Program-made: the position numbers and the translations under genes
The notes under the pieces: generated by a model
Seen by the model: only the letters and a program-made list of their open reading frames with translations
What the model was told of the DNA's origin: nothing
Database searches by the model: none
Part shown: positions 53,849-64,000 of the stretch, piece after piece
Numbering within the stretch: position 1 is the first letter of the stretch
Layout: each line of letters begins with the position of its first letter
Source: Parasphingorhabdus cellanae
GTDB lineage: Bacteria > Pseudomonadota > Alphaproteobacteria > Sphingomonadales > Sphingomonadaceae
Assembly: GCF_017498565.1 (NCBI RefSeq)
Contig: NZ_CP071794.1
Coordinates: 1,054,001 to 1,118,000 of the forward strand
Direction of reading: 5' to 3'
DNA length: 64,000 bases

Positions 53849-54894
53849 CCGGTCCCGGCGAACAGCTCCGCGCGATAGCGGCAGAACGCATCTTGGTCTT
53901 TGATGGCGGCTATGGCACGGCTATCCAGAATCACGGCCTCGGCGAACGCGATTATCGCGGCACGCTGGAACTGAACGATGACCAGAAAGGCAATAATGAC
54001 CTGCTCAGCCTGACGCGGCCGGATATTATTGAGGGCATTCACACCGCCTATCTGGAAGCGGGCGCGGATATTGTCGAAACCAATACGTTCAGCTCGACCG
54101 AGATCAGCCAGGCCGATTATGGCTGCGAACATCTGGTCAAAGACATCAACATCAAATCCGCCGAAATCGCGCGCCAAGCCTGTAACAAGGCTGAGGCCAA
54201 AGATGGCAAGAAACGCTTTGTGGCTGGCTCCATCGGCCCGACCAACAAGACGCTGTCGCTTTCGCCTGATGTCAACGACCCCGGCTTTCGCGAGATTGAT
54301 TTTGACTATCTCAAAGGCGTGTACCGCGAGCAATGCGATGCCCTGATCGCAGGCGGCGTTGATTTTCTGTTGATCGAGACGATTTTCGATACCCTCAACG
54401 CCAAATGTGCCGGGATGGCCGCACAGGAAGCCGCCGAGGCTTGTGATCGCGACGTGCCCCTGATGATCTCCATGACGCTCACGGATCTCTCCGGCCGCAA
54501 CCTGTCAGGCCACACGGTGGAGGCGTTCTGGCACGCGGTGCGCCATCTGAAACCGCTGACCATCGGCCTCAACTGCTCCTTTGGCGCTGACCAACTGCGC
54601 CCGCATCTCGCAATGCTGTCGAAAGAAGCCGATACGCTGATCATGGCCTATCCCAATGCCGGTCTGCCCAATGAATTGGGCGAATATGACGAATTGCCGG
54701 ATCAAACCGCTGCGCTGATTGGCGAGTGGCTTGATGACGGCCTGGTCAATATTGTTGGCGGCTGCTGCGGTACGACGCCCGAGCATATCGCCGCCATTGC
54801 CGAAGCGGTCGAGAGCGCCAAACCACGCGCTGCGGCTTCGCCAGCGGTCCAGACCCGTTTGTCCGGCCTTGAACCATTCACGATGGCCGCTTAG
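53845..54894 (+). CDS. metH: Methionine synthase, homocysteine-binding part (split MetH)
   Basis: A 349-residue homocysteine S-methyltransferase domain: [31 protein letters not shown] and the zinc cysteines [12 protein letters not shown]. It corresponds to the first module of E. coli MetH. The remaining modules are encoded by the next gene (55024-57654), after a 129-base gap that carries a long inverted repeat. Confidence 0.95.
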   Translation: MTGPGEQLRAIAAERILVFDGGYGTAIQNHGLGERDYRGTLELNDDQKGNNDLLSLTRPDIIEGIHTAYLEAGADIVETNTFSSTEISQADYGCEHLVKDINIKSAEIARQACNKAEAKDGKKRFVAGSIGPTNKTLSLSPDVNDPGFREIDFDYLKGVYREQCDALIAGGVDFLLIETIFDTLNAKCAGMAAQEAAEACDRDVPLMISMTLTDLSGRNLSGHTVEAFWHAVRHLKPLTIGLNCSFGADQLRPHLAMLSKEADTLIMAYPNAGLPNELGEYDELPDQTAALIGEWLDDGLVNIVGGCCGTTPEHIAAIAEAVESAKPRAAASPAVQTRLSGLEPFTMAA

Positions 54895-54904
54895 TCCCCT
54901 CCCC

Positions 54905-55004
54905 CCTTCAGGGGAGAGGGTTAGGGAGAGGGGCAGTCTCTTTCTAAATATTTAGTTTTCAATTTGAGAGGACTCCCCCTCTCCCCGGCCCTCTCCCCTG
55001 AAGG
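54905..55004. repeat. Inverted-repeat (MITE-like) element between the two metH genes
   Basis: Two 34-base GA/CT-rich arms (54905-54938 and 54971-55004) are inverted copies with 30 of 34 positions matching, flanking a 32-base AT-rich centre. Motifs like CCCTCTCCCCTGAAGG are widespread intergenic repeats in bacterial genomes. The element could form a strong RNA hairpin between the two genes. Its right edge leads straight into the ribosome site of the second metH gene. Confidence 0.85.
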
Positions 55005-55023
55005 AGAGAGGGAGAAGGAAAAA

Positions 55024-57654
55024 ATGACCACACCCCCCTCTTCCGCGCAATTCGTCAATATTGGCGAACGCACCAATGTCACCGGTTCCGCGCGGTTCAA
55101 AAAGCTCATCCTCAACGATGACTATGAAGCCGCCGTAGAAGTCGCGCGGCAACAGGTCGAAAATGGCGCGCAAATTATCGACGTGAACATGGACGAAGGC
55201 CTGCTCGACGCCGAACACGCGATGACAACCTTCCTCAAGCTGATCGCGGCGGAGCCCGATATTGCCCGCGTGCCGGTGATGATCGATAGCTCCAAATGGT
55301 CGGTCATCGAAGCGGGCCTGAAATGCGTGTCGGGCAAACCGATCGTCAATTCCATCTCGATGAAGGAGGGTGAAGAGGAGTTTCTCGCCCATGCCCGCAA
55401 ATGCATGGCCTATGGCTCCGCCGTTGTCGTCATGGCTTTTGATGAAACCGGGCAAGCGGATACCAAGCAGCGCAAGGTCGAAATTTGCGAACGCGCCTAT
55501 AAATTGCTCACCGGCATCGGCTTTCCGCCCGAGGATATTATTTTCGATCCCAATGTGTTCGCCGTGGCAACCGGGATAGATGAGCATCGCCGCTACGGAT
55601 TGGACTTCATTGAAGCGGTGGCCGAAATTAAGGCGCGCTGCCCGCATGTGCATTTTTCCGGCGGCCTATCCAACCTGTCTTTCAGCTTTCGCGGCAACGA
55701 ACCGGTGCGCCGGGCGATGCACAGCGTCTTTCTCTATCACGCCATTCCTGCCGGGCTCGATATGGCCATCGTCAATGCCGGACAGCTGGATATCTATGAC
55801 GATATCGACCCCGTCCTACGCGAGCATTGCGAGGATGTCATTCTCGACCGCGAACCCAAGGATGGCGGCGATGCAACCGACCGGCTGATCACGCTGGCCG
55901 AAAAATTTCGCGGTACCGACAAGGCGGCGGAAAAAGCCGCTGCCGAATGGCGCGGCTATGATGTCGTCAAACGGCTGGAACATGCGCTGGTCAAAGGCAT
56001 TGATGCTCATATTATCGAAGATACCGAAGAAATGCGCGTTTCGGTCAAGGATGCCGGTGGGCGGCCCATTGAGGTCATTGAGGGTCCCCTGATGGACGGC
56101 ATGAACGTTGTTGGTGACCTGTTTGGTTCGGGAAAAATGTTCCTGCCGCAGGTGGTAAAATCCGCCCGCGTGATGAAAAAGGCCGTTGCCCATCTCTTCC
56201 CCTATATCGAGGCAGAGAAAGAAGAAGGTGCCAAGGGCAAGGGCAAGATCATCATGGCCACCGTCAAGGGCGACGTGCATGATATTGGCAAGAATATCGT
56301 CGGCGTCGTGCTGCAATGTAACGGCTTTGAAGTGATTGATCTGGGCGTGATGGTGCCCTGGACGGACATCTTGAAAGCCGCCAATGAAAATGACGCGGAC
56401 ATGATTGGCCTTTCCGGTCTGATCACCCCGTCGCTCGACGAAATGGTCACCGTTTCCGAAGAAATGGAACGCGCCAAAATGACGATGCCTCTGCTCATCG
56501 GTGGTGCCACAACATCCAAAACCCACACGGCGCTGCGGATTGAACCGGCCTATTCCGGTCCGACCGTCTATGTACTGGACGCCAGCCGCGCGGTCGGTGT
56601 CGCCTCGCAATTGGTCAGCGACACGCAGGCCGAGCCCTTTATCGCCAGCACGCGCGAAGATTATGAGCAGGTGCGCATCGCCCGTGCTGGCAAAACCGCA
56701 AAGAAACTGGCGTCGCTGGATGAAGCCCGTGCCAATGGCGCGAAAATCGACATGAGTCAGAAAGCGCCTGCCCCAAAAAAACCCGGTCTGCATGTCTATG
56801 AAGAGTGGGATCTCGCCGAGCTACGTGATTATATTGACTGGACGCCGTTTTTCCGCGCCTGGGAACTGGCCGGTACCTATCCTGCAATCCTGACCGATGA
56901 AGTGGTCGGGGAAAGCGCCAGCGATCTTTATAAAGACGCGCAGGCAATGCTCGACACAATCATCGCAGAAAAATGGCTGACCGCCAAAGGTGTGGCTGGA
57001 CTATGGCGGGCGCGGCGCGAAGGTGACGATATCTTGGTGTCACCGGAAAACGAAGAAATCGCCCTGCCGATGCTGCGTCAGCAAGTCAGCAAGCGAGCAG
57101 GAAAATCAAACAATTGCCTCGCCGATTTTATCGACACATCGGATGACTGGATGGGCGGCTTTGCAGTGACGGCCGGGCACGGGATTGATGAACATGTCGC
57201 GCGGTTTGAGGCAGACAAGGACGACTATAACAGCATATTGATCAAAGCTCTGGCCGACCGATTGGCCGAGGCTTTTGCTGAGCGGATGCACGAACATGTG
57301 CGCAAAGACTTGTGGGGCTATGCGCCGGATGAAAGCCTGGACAACAAGGCGCTGATCAAGGAACAATATCAGGGCATCCGCCCTGCCCCCGGCTATCCCG
57401 CCTGTCCGGACCACAGCCTGAAACCGATCCTGTTCGATATGCTGGATGCGACGACCCATACCGGTCTGGAGCTAACCAGCAGCTTTGCGATGACGCCCAC
57501 GGCCGCAGTATCCGGCTTTTACTTCGGTCATCCACAAGCCGATTATTTCGGCGTCGCGCGCATAGGTGAGGATCAGGTAGACGATTATGCCGAGCGGCGT
57601 GATATCTCACTCGATCAGGCACGTCAGTGGTTGCGGCCTAATCTCAACGAATAA
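55024..57654 (+). CDS. metH: Methionine synthase, folate/cobalamin/reactivation part (split MetH)
   Basis: An 876-residue protein. The pterin-binding domain comes first ([20 protein letters not shown]). The cobalamin cap and binding domains follow ([42 protein letters not shown] with the DxHxxG ligand His). The SAM-dependent reactivation domain ends the protein ([22 protein letters not shown]). The ATG at 55024 is chosen because upstream sequence belongs to the repeat. A terminator overlaps the stop codon. Confidence 0.97.
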   Translation: MTTPPSSAQFVNIGERTNVTGSARFKKLILNDDYEAAVEVARQQVENGAQIIDVNMDEGLLDAEHAMTTFLKLIAAEPDIARVPVMIDSSKWSVIEAGLKCVSGKPIVNSISMKEGEEEFLAHARKCMAYGSAVVVMAFDETGQADTKQRKVEICERAYKLLTGIGFPPEDIIFDPNVFAVATGIDEHRRYGLDFIEAVAEIKARCPHVHFSGGLSNLSFSFRGNEPVRRAMHSVFLYHAIPAGLDMAIVNAGQLDIYDDIDPVLREHCEDVILDREPKDGGDATDRLITLAEKFRGTDKAAEKAAAEWRGYDVVKRLEHALVKGIDAHIIEDTEEMRVSVKDAGGRPIEVIEGPLMDGMNVVGDLFGSGKMFLPQVVKSARVMKKAVAHLFPYIEAEKEEGAKGKGKIIMATVKGDVHDIGKNIVGVVLQCNGFEVIDLGVMVPWTDILKAANENDADMIGLSGLITPSLDEMVTVSEEMERAKMTMPLLIGGATTSKTHTALRIEPAYSGPTVYVLDASRAVGVASQLVSDTQAEPFIASTREDYEQVRIARAGKTAKKLASLDEARANGAKIDMSQKAPAPKKPGLHVYEEWDLAELRDYIDWTPFFRAWELAGTYPAILTDEVVGESASDLYKDAQAMLDTIIAEKWLTAKGVAGLWRARREGDDILVSPENEEIALPMLRQQVSKRAGKSNNCLADFIDTSDDWMGGFAVTAGHGIDEHVARFEADKDDYNSILIKALADRLAEAFAERMHEHVRKDLWGYAPDESLDNKALIKEQYQGIRPAPGYPACPDHSLKPILFDMLDATTHTGLELTSSFAMTPTAAVSGFYFGHPQADYFGVARIGEDQVDDYAERRDISLDQARQWLRPNLNE

Positions 57655-57681
57655 AGCCGGCCTCTTTCGAGACCGGCTTTT
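57653..57681 (+). terminator. Terminator at the end of metH
   Basis: AAAGCCGG (57653-57660) pairs with CCGGCTTT (57673-57680) and is followed by T-rich sequence. The stop codon TAA is part of the 5' arm. It may also work for the leftward PEP-CTERM gene. Confidence 0.82.
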
Positions 57682-57703
57682 ATATCGTTAAACAGGTGAA
57701 AGT

Positions 57704-58339
57704 TTAAGCGTAGCTCACTTTCGTCGTGGCTTTGCGGCGGCGACGCATCGCGCCTCCGACCAACCCGAAGCCACCGATCATCATCGCCCAGGATGCAGGT
57801 TCCGGAACAGCCGTAGCAACCGTCAAAACGCGGACAAAATCGCCAGGCGAAGACGCTCTGAAATTCAAATCCAGCCGGTTGCCAGCGAATGTCGCAATGT
57901 CGCTGCTTTCAAGTCCGCGCAGATTTGGGCTCAAATAATTTACGTTGGCGTTGCCCAACAGCATGTCTGTATCGGTGAGATCAGCTTGTGTTGTCAGTAC
58001 AGCCAAAACTTCAGAATCAAAATCAACATAGCCAATTGCCCTACGAGTCCGGCGCGGATCAAAAAACACATAGTGGCTATTCACAACAGTGCCCGCAGTC
58101 AATCCGCCCACAGCAGCGGTGAGCGTCACGCTTTGCACTTCATCAAACGCAAAGAGGTTGTTAGACTGCTGGTTATTATTACCAACCGAAAAACCCGGAG
58201 CAGGATTGAGCTGTTCAAAAACTCCACCATTACTCAGTGCGTTACCACCGGTAAGCTCACCAAAAACAACAGCGGCATTTGCCGATCCTGCGATAGCAAA
58301 GCTTCCCGCTGCAACGGCAGCCATCAAATATTTACGCAT
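57704..58339 (-). CDS. PEPxxWA-CTERM sorting-domain protein
   Basis: A 211-residue exported protein with a signal peptide (to about GSANAA). The C-terminus carries PEPASWAMMIGGFGLVGGAM and then RRRRK, the sphingomonad variant of the PEP-CTERM sorting signal. The middle is beta-rich and low in cysteine, as in surface or matrix proteins. No exosortase gene is in the window. Confidence 0.93.
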   Translation of the reverse strand: MRKYLMAAVAAGSFAIAGSANAAVVFGELTGGNALSNGGVFEQLNPAPGFSVGNNNQQSNNLFAFDEVQSVTLTAAVGGLTAGTVVNSHYVFFDPRRTRRAIGYVDFDSEVLAVLTTQADLTDTDMLLGNANVNYLSPNLRGLESSDIATFAGNRLDLNFRASSPGDFVRVLTVATAVPEPASWAMMIGGFGLVGGAMRRRRKATTKVSYA

Positions 58340-58614
58340 AGAGTTTTCCCATCGTCATTTTCACGACTGTCTTGCCGCAATTTATATGAATCTATACAAC
58401 AGTGTTAACCTATAAATCACCATATTTCCAGCGTTGATCACAAGCTAGGCAATTTTTTACATTTCAGCCCATGCCATCCCAGAAACGGCACGATTTAACT
58501 TCTGGTAACAAAATTGGGTTCATTTGGGACAGACTCGTGTCGGATATTGTGTCGGGACGACAAGCAGCTTATGCGACAATCATACATTGTCCCCGCTTTT
58601 CAGGAGCTTCAGAC

Positions 58615-59559
58615 GTGAAACTTTCGGTCCCGATCCTCATTGGAACCTTTTTGGCAGTCGCCAACAGCACCGCAGCAGTGGCGCAAGATGCTGCCCCCTT
58701 TACGGTGGCAGAAAACGGGCAGGGTTTTTACAGATTGTCAGACGCGGTCGAAGCCATCGGCGCACGGCGCGGAACCATCGTCATCGCTCCTGGCGCTTAT
58801 GGCGATTGTGCCGTTCAGACGGAGGGTCAGATCACGTATCGGGCAGCGGTTGCCGGACGGACAATATTTGATGGCGGAATTTGCGAAGGCAAAGCATCTT
58901 TGGTACTGCGCGGCCAAGCGGCATTAGTTGACGGCATCGTCTTTCAAAACCAGCGTGTACCGGATGGCAACGGCGCCGGTATCCGTTTGGAGCGCGGTAA
59001 CCTGACCATCGTCAATGCATTGTTCCGTAACAGCGAGCAGGGTCTGCTGACCGCCGATGATGCAAGTGGTAGCATTGTTATCGACCGTTCGACCTTCCAA
59101 CGGCTAGGCCGATGTGACCGGGGTCTATCTTGCGCCCACAGCATCTATATCGGTGATTATGGCTCGCTTAGTGTTACCAACAGCCGGTTTGAAAAAGGCA
59201 ATGGCGGCCATTATGTCAAAAGCCGGGCACCACGTATCACCGTCACCAACAGCAGCTTTGACGACACCCAAGGGCGCGCGACCAATTATATGATCGACCT
59301 ACCGGCGGGCGCATCCGGTGTCATTAGCGGCAATGTTTTTGTTCAGGGCCAGAATAAGGAAAACTGGAGTGCTTTCGTCGCTGTTGCCGCAGAGGGCAAG
59401 AAAAACAGTTCTGCGGGTCTTAACATCCACTCCAACAGCGCGTCGCTGGCTAAGGGCGTTCAGCGCAACACCTGGTTTGTCGCTGACTGGAGCGGCGACA
59501 AGATGCGGATTGCGAATAACCGATTGAGCCGGGGACTAACCCGTTACGAAAAGCGATAG
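58615..59559 (+). CDS. Secreted right-handed parallel beta-helix protein
   Basis: A 314-residue protein from a GTG start at 58615 with AGGAG 8 bases upstream; the longer ATG start lacks a ribosome site. The signal peptide ends at about AAVAQ. Repeated short strands with G/N turns (DGIVFQNQRVPDGNG, IVNALFRNSEQGLL, LSVTNSRFEKGNGGHYV, ITVTNSSFDDTQG) give a beta-helix. Such folds include polysaccharide lyases and adhesins; no lyase catalytic motif is clear. Confidence 0.85.
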   Translation: MKLSVPILIGTFLAVANSTAAVAQDAAPFTVAENGQGFYRLSDAVEAIGARRGTIVIAPGAYGDCAVQTEGQITYRAAVAGRTIFDGGICEGKASLVLRGQAALVDGIVFQNQRVPDGNGAGIRLERGNLTIVNALFRNSEQGLLTADDASGSIVIDRSTFQRLGRCDRGLSCAHSIYIGDYGSLSVTNSRFEKGNGGHYVKSRAPRITVTNSSFDDTQGRATNYMIDLPAGASGVISGNVFVQGQNKENWSAFVAVAAEGKKNSSAGLNIHSNSASLAKGVQRNTWFVADWSGDKMRIANNRLSRGLTRYEKR

Positions 59560-59574
59560 GTTTAGCAGCTTATA

Positions 59575-61248
59575 TTATCGGCAATTATCGCCCGGACCGC
59601 CATCAATGTCCAAACAGCGCCCATCAAGTTCGTCGTCCGGAATATCTAGACCGATGATTGATGCCAGGGTCGGAGCGATATCAACGGTTTGAACCGAAAG
59701 CGGTTGCTCAAAATGTGTCATGCCTTTGCGCCAGAATAGAATTGGCACGCGCCGGTCATAATCCCATGGGCTGCCGTGGGTCGACACGTAACCGCGCATC
59801 GGCCTGTCAATCGGAGTGACCCCTTTTTTCAGTAGTACAATGAAATCGCCAGATCGGTCAGGGTGGAAAGACGCCCGGGCGCGTTCGGTCAAACTCCATT
59901 CTTCGACTGGACCAGATGGCATCGGCATTTTCGCTAAATCTGCACCGTCTAGAACCAGTTCCACCTGGCGATTGCGTGCCATGATAGCCATGGCCTCGGC
60001 CTTCACCTCAGCACGCAGGGGTGCCGGCAAAGCCTGGCTGACGTAATAATCACCAAATGGACTGTCCGCATAAATAATCTGACCATATTTCCGTAGTTCA
60101 TCGTTTTCATAAAAAACTTCATTGAGGCCATCGGCGTTGACATCGTCATCAATCCGCTGCGCTTCCGGAACACCTTGCTGTTTCAAACGTTCTGGCAAAT
60201 CATGGCCACCATGGTCCGCGGTCAGTACAACCATGTAGTCGCGCCCCATCTCGTCGAGCTTATCGAAAAACGAACCGAGATTTCTATCCAGTTCCGAAAG
60301 ATTGATGCACATTTCAACGCCGCCGGTGCCAAAGGCATGACCGACATAATCCGTAGCGGAAAGTCCGATATTCAGGATATCCGTAAATTCAAACGCCCCC
60401 AACCGCTCGTTCTTCACCATTTTTTCGGCCAGCGCTAAAACGGCAGCATCAAAATCAGGAGATGCACGAAAGATAGATGCCCCATTTTTTGGGCGCTGAA
60501 ACTGGTAAGTGCCCACAGCGCTATCACCACCAAGCGGGATCGCGCGATTGCGGGCCTCGCAATGGGCAGGCACAGCAATAGGCGCGCGCGGCTTGGCAAG
60601 CATCGCCTTCAGCTCGGTGTTAAATTTCGGCAGTGCGGGCAGCATCAAGCCATCTTTTTTGGTTTTAAAACCTTCGCCCTTCCACCAGAATATCATGTCA
60701 GGCGCGTTTCCGCCCATCATCAAGGCCGCCCGATCTTTGCCCGATACTGCCATGTTTCTGGAGCCAGGTGATAGTGTCTTCAATCTCTCCCCCAAAGTGG
60801 GCACGAGCAAATGCCAAGCAGAAGCCACATAGTCGCCCTGCGTCGCGGCGGTAATGCTGCCAAAGCTGGTGCCCTCAATCCTGGGGTCTTCAGCACAATA
60901 GATTGTTTTGTCTTCGCGCTTTACGCCCAGATCAATCCAGTTATTAGCGATAATGCCAGCGCGTCCGGGATGAACGCCCGTCATAATCGTCGCATGCCCC
61001 GGACAGGTTTCAGTTGCTGCATGTCCCTGATAGCCCGATGGAAAAACCGCACCGCTTGCCAAACGCTTCAGGCCACCGGTAAAGCTGCTGCGATATTCGC
61101 TGAACAGATCAGAGGAAAACTGGTCGACCGATATTGCGATCACCAGTTTCGGTTTGCCAGATTGCGTTTGACTGTGATGTTCGGCATTGGCGGCGCCGGA
61201 AATTGCAATAAAAGCTATAAAACTTGTAACATATTTGATGACGCGCAC
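59575..61248 (-). CDS. Alkaline phosphatase family protein (PafA/SPAP-like)
   Basis: A 557-residue secreted enzyme from GTG at 61248 (GGGGAT upstream), with a signal peptide ending GAANA. The nucleophile region GYQGHAATETCPGHATIMTG (Thr as nucleophile) and metal-binding segments VVLTADHGGHDLP and NIGLSATDYVGHAFG match the PafA and Sphingomonas SPAP phosphatases. It frees phosphate from esters in the periplasm or medium. An upstream ATG at 61308 would put 20 extra residues before the signal. Confidence 0.92.
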   Translation of the reverse strand: MRVIKYVTSFIAFIAISGAANAEHHSQTQSGKPKLVIAISVDQFSSDLFSEYRSSFTGGLKRLASGAVFPSGYQGHAATETCPGHATIMTGVHPGRAGIIANNWIDLGVKREDKTIYCAEDPRIEGTSFGSITAATQGDYVASAWHLLVPTLGERLKTLSPGSRNMAVSGKDRAALMMGGNAPDMIFWWKGEGFKTKKDGLMLPALPKFNTELKAMLAKPRAPIAVPAHCEARNRAIPLGGDSAVGTYQFQRPKNGASIFRASPDFDAAVLALAEKMVKNERLGAFEFTDILNIGLSATDYVGHAFGTGGVEMCINLSELDRNLGSFFDKLDEMGRDYMVVLTADHGGHDLPERLKQQGVPEAQRIDDDVNADGLNEVFYENDELRKYGQIIYADSPFGDYYVSQALPAPLRAEVKAEAMAIMARNRQVELVLDGADLAKMPMPSGPVEEWSLTERARASFHPDRSGDFIVLLKKGVTPIDRPMRGYVSTHGSPWDYDRRVPILFWRKGMTHFEQPLSVQTVDIAPTLASIIGLDIPDDELDGRCLDIDGGPGDNCR

Positions 61249-61331
61249 GAATAATCCCCATGGTATAAAGCGGCTGTGGCAAGACAGCCGTCGATAGAGT
61301 AACAGCATTAAAGATAAAGTGGTGAGTTTTT

Positions 61332-63470
61332 ATGACATTGAATACCTCGTTGAGGACAATTAGAGCAAACGCCCGGACTATGTTTGCAACTATGCTTGCT
61401 GCCATAATTTTTGCGCTGTTAACGGCCGTAAGCCCCGCTGTTGCACAAACCGGACTCGATAGGCGCGAACTCAACGTACCAGCCACCTTGGTTGCGGAAT
61501 CGCAGCAGGTGCAGCCAGGACAAAGTGTCACCCTCGCCTTTGTCATGAACCCCAAACCCACTTGGCACGGCTATTGGGAAAATCCTGGCGATGCGGGGAT
61601 TGGCATGAGCTTTGACTGGAAATTACCAGACGGTGTGACAGCTGGTGATGCACAATATCCCGTGCCCGATACGTTGCTGATTTCCGGTATCATGAACTAT
61701 ATTTACAAGGGTGATTATGCCGTCCTTGTTAATCTGGCAGTTTCCGATCAAGTCAAACCCGGACCTCTGCCAATCTCGGTGAAATCCGAATGGCTCGCCT
61801 GTACCGATGAAGTCTGTGTGCCCGAACAAGATGAACTGTTTATCAATCTGCAAGTGGTCGACAAAGATGTGGGGGTTTCACCTAACAACGCTTTTAACGC
61901 TTATCGTGAAGCCTTGCCACGCCCGCTCGGCAGCACTGCAACTTTCATGGTCAAGGATGACCTGTTCCGCCTTTCCATCCCTCTCCCGGCAGATGTCGAT
62001 GTTGAGGCACCCTATTTCTTTATCAAGGAAGACGGCATTGTCGACTATGGCGCCCCGCAAAAAGTCAACCGTGATGGTGATAGCCTGATCATCGAAACAG
62101 CAGCGCGCGGCGATGCATTGCAAAACATTTCCGGCGTCCTGAAAATTGCTTCAAACATGGGGTTTTCTTTAGACGCGTCGGGTGGAGAAGTAGAAATGTC
62201 TGGCGTTCCTCTGAGCGGAGGCGCTGACAGCGGAAATTTTACTGGTGGTGGCGACCAGTCTAAAGCGTCCTTGCTGTTTATTGCTCTTGGCGGAGCGATC
62301 GTTGGCGGTTTGTTGCTCAATCTAATGCCTTGTGTTTTCCCAATCCTTAGCCTGAAGGCTATCAGCTTGGCCAAAGCCGGCGGCGATGAAACGGTCGTGC
62401 GGCGTGATGCGCTGGCTTACACAGCCGGCGTCGTAGTCGTGGCGACAGCTTTAGGCGCTTTGTTGTTGGGCTTGCGTGCCAGTGGGGCAGCGGTGGGCTG
62501 GGCTTTTCAATTGCAAGATCCGCGGATCATCTTCTTACTGCTCGCTTTGGTGACCGCAATAGGTTTCAACCTGGCTGGTCTGTTCGAGCTCCCCAATGTC
62601 AATTTCGGCAACAGGCTCGCTCAAAAAGACGGACCAGCGGGGTCGTTCTGGACCGGCGCGCTCGCTGCTTTTGTCGCTACCCCTTGCACTGGCCCCTTCA
62701 TGGCTGCAGCGCTTGGGGCCACCATCATATTACCGCCCATTGCCGCCTTGATAATTTTTGCTGGGCTAGGCGTTGGATTAGCCTTGCCTTTCTTGCTGAT
62801 CGCGTTCGTACCGGCGATCCGCAGCCGGTTACCCAAACCGGGTGCATGGCTGGATAGTTTCCGCAAGGCCATGGCAATTCCAATGTTTCTTACCGCGATC
62901 GGCTTAATCTGGTTGCTGGGACGCCAAATTGGGACGGATGCACTGGGGCTATCTTTGATCTTTTTGTTGCTTGTCACATTGATTTTATGGTGGTTCGGCG
63001 GTGGTCAGATGAAAGGCCTATCGCGCGGTACATGGGCGACGAGTGCACTTATCGCAGCGATTTTCGGTGGTGTACTATTCCTGCCAAATGCGGAAGCGAT
63101 GAATGAGCAGAAAGTTGCAAGCGCTTCTTCTACAACCCTACCCAGTGAAGCCTTTAGTGAAACCCGATTATCGGAGCTGCGCGCCTCCAATCGACCGGTT
63201 TTTGCCTATTTCACTGCTGACTGGTGCATTACCTGCAAAGCCAATGAAGCCGCAGCCGTGCAGCGTCAGGAAACTGCGGATGCTTTTGCGAATGCCAATG
63301 TTGCGGTTTTGATGGGAGACTGGACCCGTCCCGATCCAGAAATTAGCAAGTTCCTGGAAAAGCATGGCCGCGCCGGTGTGCCGCTCTATCTATATTATGC
63401 GCCGGGTGAGGAACCTGTTATATTGCCGCAGATATTGACTATCAGCACACTGACCGATCTGGTAACTTGA
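61332..63470 (+). CDS. DsbD/ScsB-like thiol:disulfide interchange protein
   Basis: A 712-residue membrane protein. A signal peptide (to about AVAQ) is followed by a periplasmic N-terminal domain (about 40-300) with WLACTDEVCVPEQDEL, then a DsbD membrane domain with NLMPCVFPILSLKAISL and FVATPCTGPFMAAALG, and a C-terminal thioredoxin domain with DWCITCKANEA. It brings reducing power from cytoplasmic thioredoxin to the periplasm. The next gene codes for a redoxin. Confidence 0.93.
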   Translation: MTLNTSLRTIRANARTMFATMLAAIIFALLTAVSPAVAQTGLDRRELNVPATLVAESQQVQPGQSVTLAFVMNPKPTWHGYWENPGDAGIGMSFDWKLPDGVTAGDAQYPVPDTLLISGIMNYIYKGDYAVLVNLAVSDQVKPGPLPISVKSEWLACTDEVCVPEQDELFINLQVVDKDVGVSPNNAFNAYREALPRPLGSTATFMVKDDLFRLSIPLPADVDVEAPYFFIKEDGIVDYGAPQKVNRDGDSLIIETAARGDALQNISGVLKIASNMGFSLDASGGEVEMSGVPLSGGADSGNFTGGGDQSKASLLFIALGGAIVGGLLLNLMPCVFPILSLKAISLAKAGGDETVVRRDALAYTAGVVVVATALGALLLGLRASGAAVGWAFQLQDPRIIFLLLALVTAIGFNLAGLFELPNVNFGNRLAQKDGPAGSFWTGALAAFVATPCTGPFMAAALGATIILPPIAALIIFAGLGVGLALPFLLIAFVPAIRSRLPKPGAWLDSFRKAMAIPMFLTAIGLIWLLGRQIGTDALGLSLIFLLLVTLILWWFGGGQMKGLSRGTWATSALIAAIFGGVLFLPNAEAMNEQKVASASSTTLPSEAFSETRLSELRASNRPVFAYFTADWCITCKANEAAAVQRQETADAFANANVAVLMGDWTRPDPEISKFLEKHGRAGVPLYLYYAPGEEPVILPQILTISTLTDLVT

Positions 63471-63512
63471 TATAGGCTCTCAAGCGTTGATGGAATCAAA
63501 AAGGAGAACCCC

Positions 63513-64000
63513 ATGTTTTACAAGTTCGCTATGATATCAATCGCTGCGGTAGCGGCAATGAGCGCAGCCACACCCCTTGCAGCTGCACAGAAAAACGGGG
63601 CAATTGCGCAAGATTTCAAACTGACAGACATGTATGGAAAAACCGTTCAGCTCTCGGATTTTCGCGGCAAGACCGTGGTTATGGAATGGCACAATCCCGG
63701 CTGTCCCTTTGTCGTCAAACATTATGATAGCGGCAATATGCAGGCAACCCAGGCAGCGGCCCGCAAACAAGGTGCCGTCTGGCTCACTATCAACAGCGGT
63801 GCGCAAGGAAAGCAAGGCTATATGAAAGGCCCAGCGGCGCAAAAGCTGTCTAAGGATCAGGGCATGAATGCGGATCACTACCTGCTTGATGTCAAAGGGG
63901 TGGTTGGCAAAGCCTATGCTGCAAAAACAACCCCGCATATGTATATTGTCGATGGTGCCGGAAAGCTGGTTTACCAAGGCGGGATTGATGACAAACCGAC
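63513..64000 (+). CDS. Redoxin/AhpC-TSA-family protein, exported (cut by window edge)
   Basis: The ATG at 63513 has AAGGAG 6 bases upstream; 162 codons are visible. A signal peptide is followed by AIAQDFKLTDMYGKTVQLSDF and WHNPGCPFVVKHY, the thioredoxin-fold entrance with one Cys rather than CxxC. TPHMYIVDGAGKLVY closes the visible part. It may work as a peroxiredoxin or as a partner of the DsbD-like protein. Confidence 0.9.
   Translation, partial: MFYKFAMISIAAVAAMSAATPLAAAQKNGAIAQDFKLTDMYGKTVQLSDFRGKTVVMEWHNPGCPFVVKHYDSGNMQATQAAARKQGAVWLTINSGAQGKQGYMKGPAAQKLSKDQGMNADHYLLDVKGVVGKAYAAKTTPHMYIVDGAGKLVYQGGIDDKP

Overview
The window looks like a stretch of core chromosome from an alphaproteobacterium of the order Sphingomonadales (Sphingorhabdus, Sphingopyxis or a relative). 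The signs are a PEPxxWA-CTERM protein, a methionine synthase split into two genes, DUF2093 next to xseA, an RcdA/DUF1465 gene, a COQ9-type protein, a short RibB-like domain fused to RibA, a PafA/SPAP-like alkaline phosphatase and a large TonB-dependent receptor. I see no tRNA, rRNA, CRISPR array, insertion sequence with a transposase, or phage genes. Genus-level placement is inference.

Layout. 1-7 kb: the start of a TonB-dependent receptor (cut by the left edge), a secreted protein of unknown role, an M23 peptidase with DUF2093, xseA and purD with start codons that overlap on opposite strands, and an aspartyl-protease-like protein. 7-12 kb: an M48 metalloprotease, a YfbK-like VWA protein, and a cluster of OmpA-type protein, 33-residue membrane peptide and membrane-anchored helix-hairpin-helix protein. 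12-22 kb: universal stress protein, L,D-transpeptidase, ribA, xthA, a candidate sRNA, lolA, ftsK, a ubiquinone hydroxylase, an SDR enzyme, an OmpA lipoprotein and a CorC/CNNM protein. 22.9-31.8 kb: the complete high-affinity oxidase locus ccoNOQP-GHIS on the minus strand, ending in an extra small cysteine-rich gene, with fnrL upstream and a perfect FNR box before ccoN. 31.9-39 kb: ssb, feoAB, coq9, an old yellow enzyme, rcdA-like, two YdcH-like genes and an NADP-dependent oxidoreductase. 39-48 kb: ptsP, RodZ-like, cpoB, tilS, ftsH, a small secreted protein, a sterol-desaturase-family protein and rpoZ. 48-51.6 kb: a cardiolipin-synthase-like protein, a class A beta-lactamase-like lipoprotein and two small lipoproteins. 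51.8-57.7 kb: a methionine/SAM-cycle operon (ArsR-methyltransferase fusion, metF, split metH). 57.7-64 kb: PEP-CTERM protein, beta-helix protein, alkaline phosphatase, DsbD-like reductase and a redoxin cut by the right edge.

How the parts fit. Micro-aerobic respiration is the clearest theme. FnrL carries the 4Fe-4S cysteines and an FNR-type recognition helix, its predicted site lies before ccoN, and a near-perfect site lies before the universal stress gene. The methionine operon seems to be autoregulated: a perfect 22-bp palindrome covers the predicted -10 region just before the regulator's start codon. RNA-level control is hinted at several times: a Shine-Dalgarno sequence inside the ftsH terminator, another inside a strong hairpin before the SDR gene, and a candidate sRNA with an anti-Shine-Dalgarno core. 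These last points are read from sequence only and have not been tested.
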